The notes below the pieces were generated by a model that was given only the letters and a program-made list of their open reading frames with translations, was not told the origin of the DNA and searched no databases. Position numbers and translations under genes: made by a program. DNA of 64,000 nt from Methanolobus sediminis (GTDB taxonomy: Archaea; Halobacteriota; Methanosarcinia; Methanosarcinales; Methanosarcinaceae). The stretch lies in NCBI RefSeq assembly GCF_031312595.1, contig NZ_CP133592.1, positions 2,418,001 through 2,482,000 of the forward strand, in the 5' to 3' direction. Shown here piece by piece: positions 64,000 to 64,000 of the stretch (its first letter is position 1; each line of letters begins with the position of its first letter).

Positions 64000-64000
64000 A

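Overview
The window looks like chromosomal DNA of a methylotrophic methanogen of the family Methanosarcinaceae, close to Methanolobus, Methanococcoides or Methanohalophilus. This placement is from content only. The gene set is archaeal: an acetyl-CoA decarbonylase/synthase corrinoid protein, TFE, NMD3, the proteasome beta subunit, the KH/beta-CASP termination nuclease FttA, aIF5B, and ribosomal proteins L7Ae, S28e, L24e and S6e. It also carries a seven-gene Mrp antiporter operon, bacterial-type gyrase, a PEF-CTERM surface protein and a DUF2115 protein. DNA is AT-rich, genes start behind GGAGG/GGTGA ribosome sites, and TATA boxes precede operons. Only four genes appear to end in TAG, three of them with a backup stop within a few codons, which fits a pyrrolysine user but does not prove one.

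Layout, left half. 1-2.2 kb: the 3' end of cdhE with a terminator, a hypothetical gene, and a reverse-strand cassette of three proteins under 60 residues. 2.2-9.4 kb: DUF362 ferredoxin protein, NMD3, ATP-grasp enzyme, TFE plus HD protein, psmB and fttA. 9.5-14.7 kb, mostly reverse: HAD phosphatase, then a VTC / DUF4956 / beta-helix cassette with a long structured leader, and a surface protein. 14.9-20.8 kb: mrpABCDEFG, each gene overlapping the next. 20.8-21.3 kb: a non-coding stretch with a terminator, interleaved repeats and a G-quadruplex motif inside a perfect stem. 21.3-29.6 kb: Sua5, sufCB behind a 21-bp palindrome, and the L7Ae-S28e-L24e-NDK-aIF5B-S6e translation cluster.

Layout, right half. 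29.7-36 kb: surface and lipoproteins, a HEPN-like protein, and a modABC transporter preceded by two matching inverted repeats. 36-44.2 kb, reverse: flavin-fold protein, tandem-repeat PEF-CTERM protein, pdxT/pdxS, gyrA/gyrB. 44.4-48.5 kb: bactofilin-like protein and an MFS transporter flanked by two decayed pieces resembling the C-terminus of a Cas1-family integrase, then a hypothetical gene. 48.6-53.3 kb: DUF2115, polyferredoxin, HTH regulator, and metY with a metX-CBS fusion. 53.6-64 kb, reverse: CobW/HypB-like P-loop protein, a MoxR/DUF58/double-VWA membrane operon, prephenate dehydratase, an MscS channel and a partial gene at the edge.

No CRISPR array, intact transposon, rRNA or tRNA gene was found. 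The observations most worth checking are the structured leader of the VTC operon, the stem-enclosed G-quadruplex at 21.03 kb, the paired operators before modA, the palindrome before sufC, the paired Cas1-like relics and the tiny-protein cassette. All function calls rest on reading the sequence and remembered family features; no database search was run.
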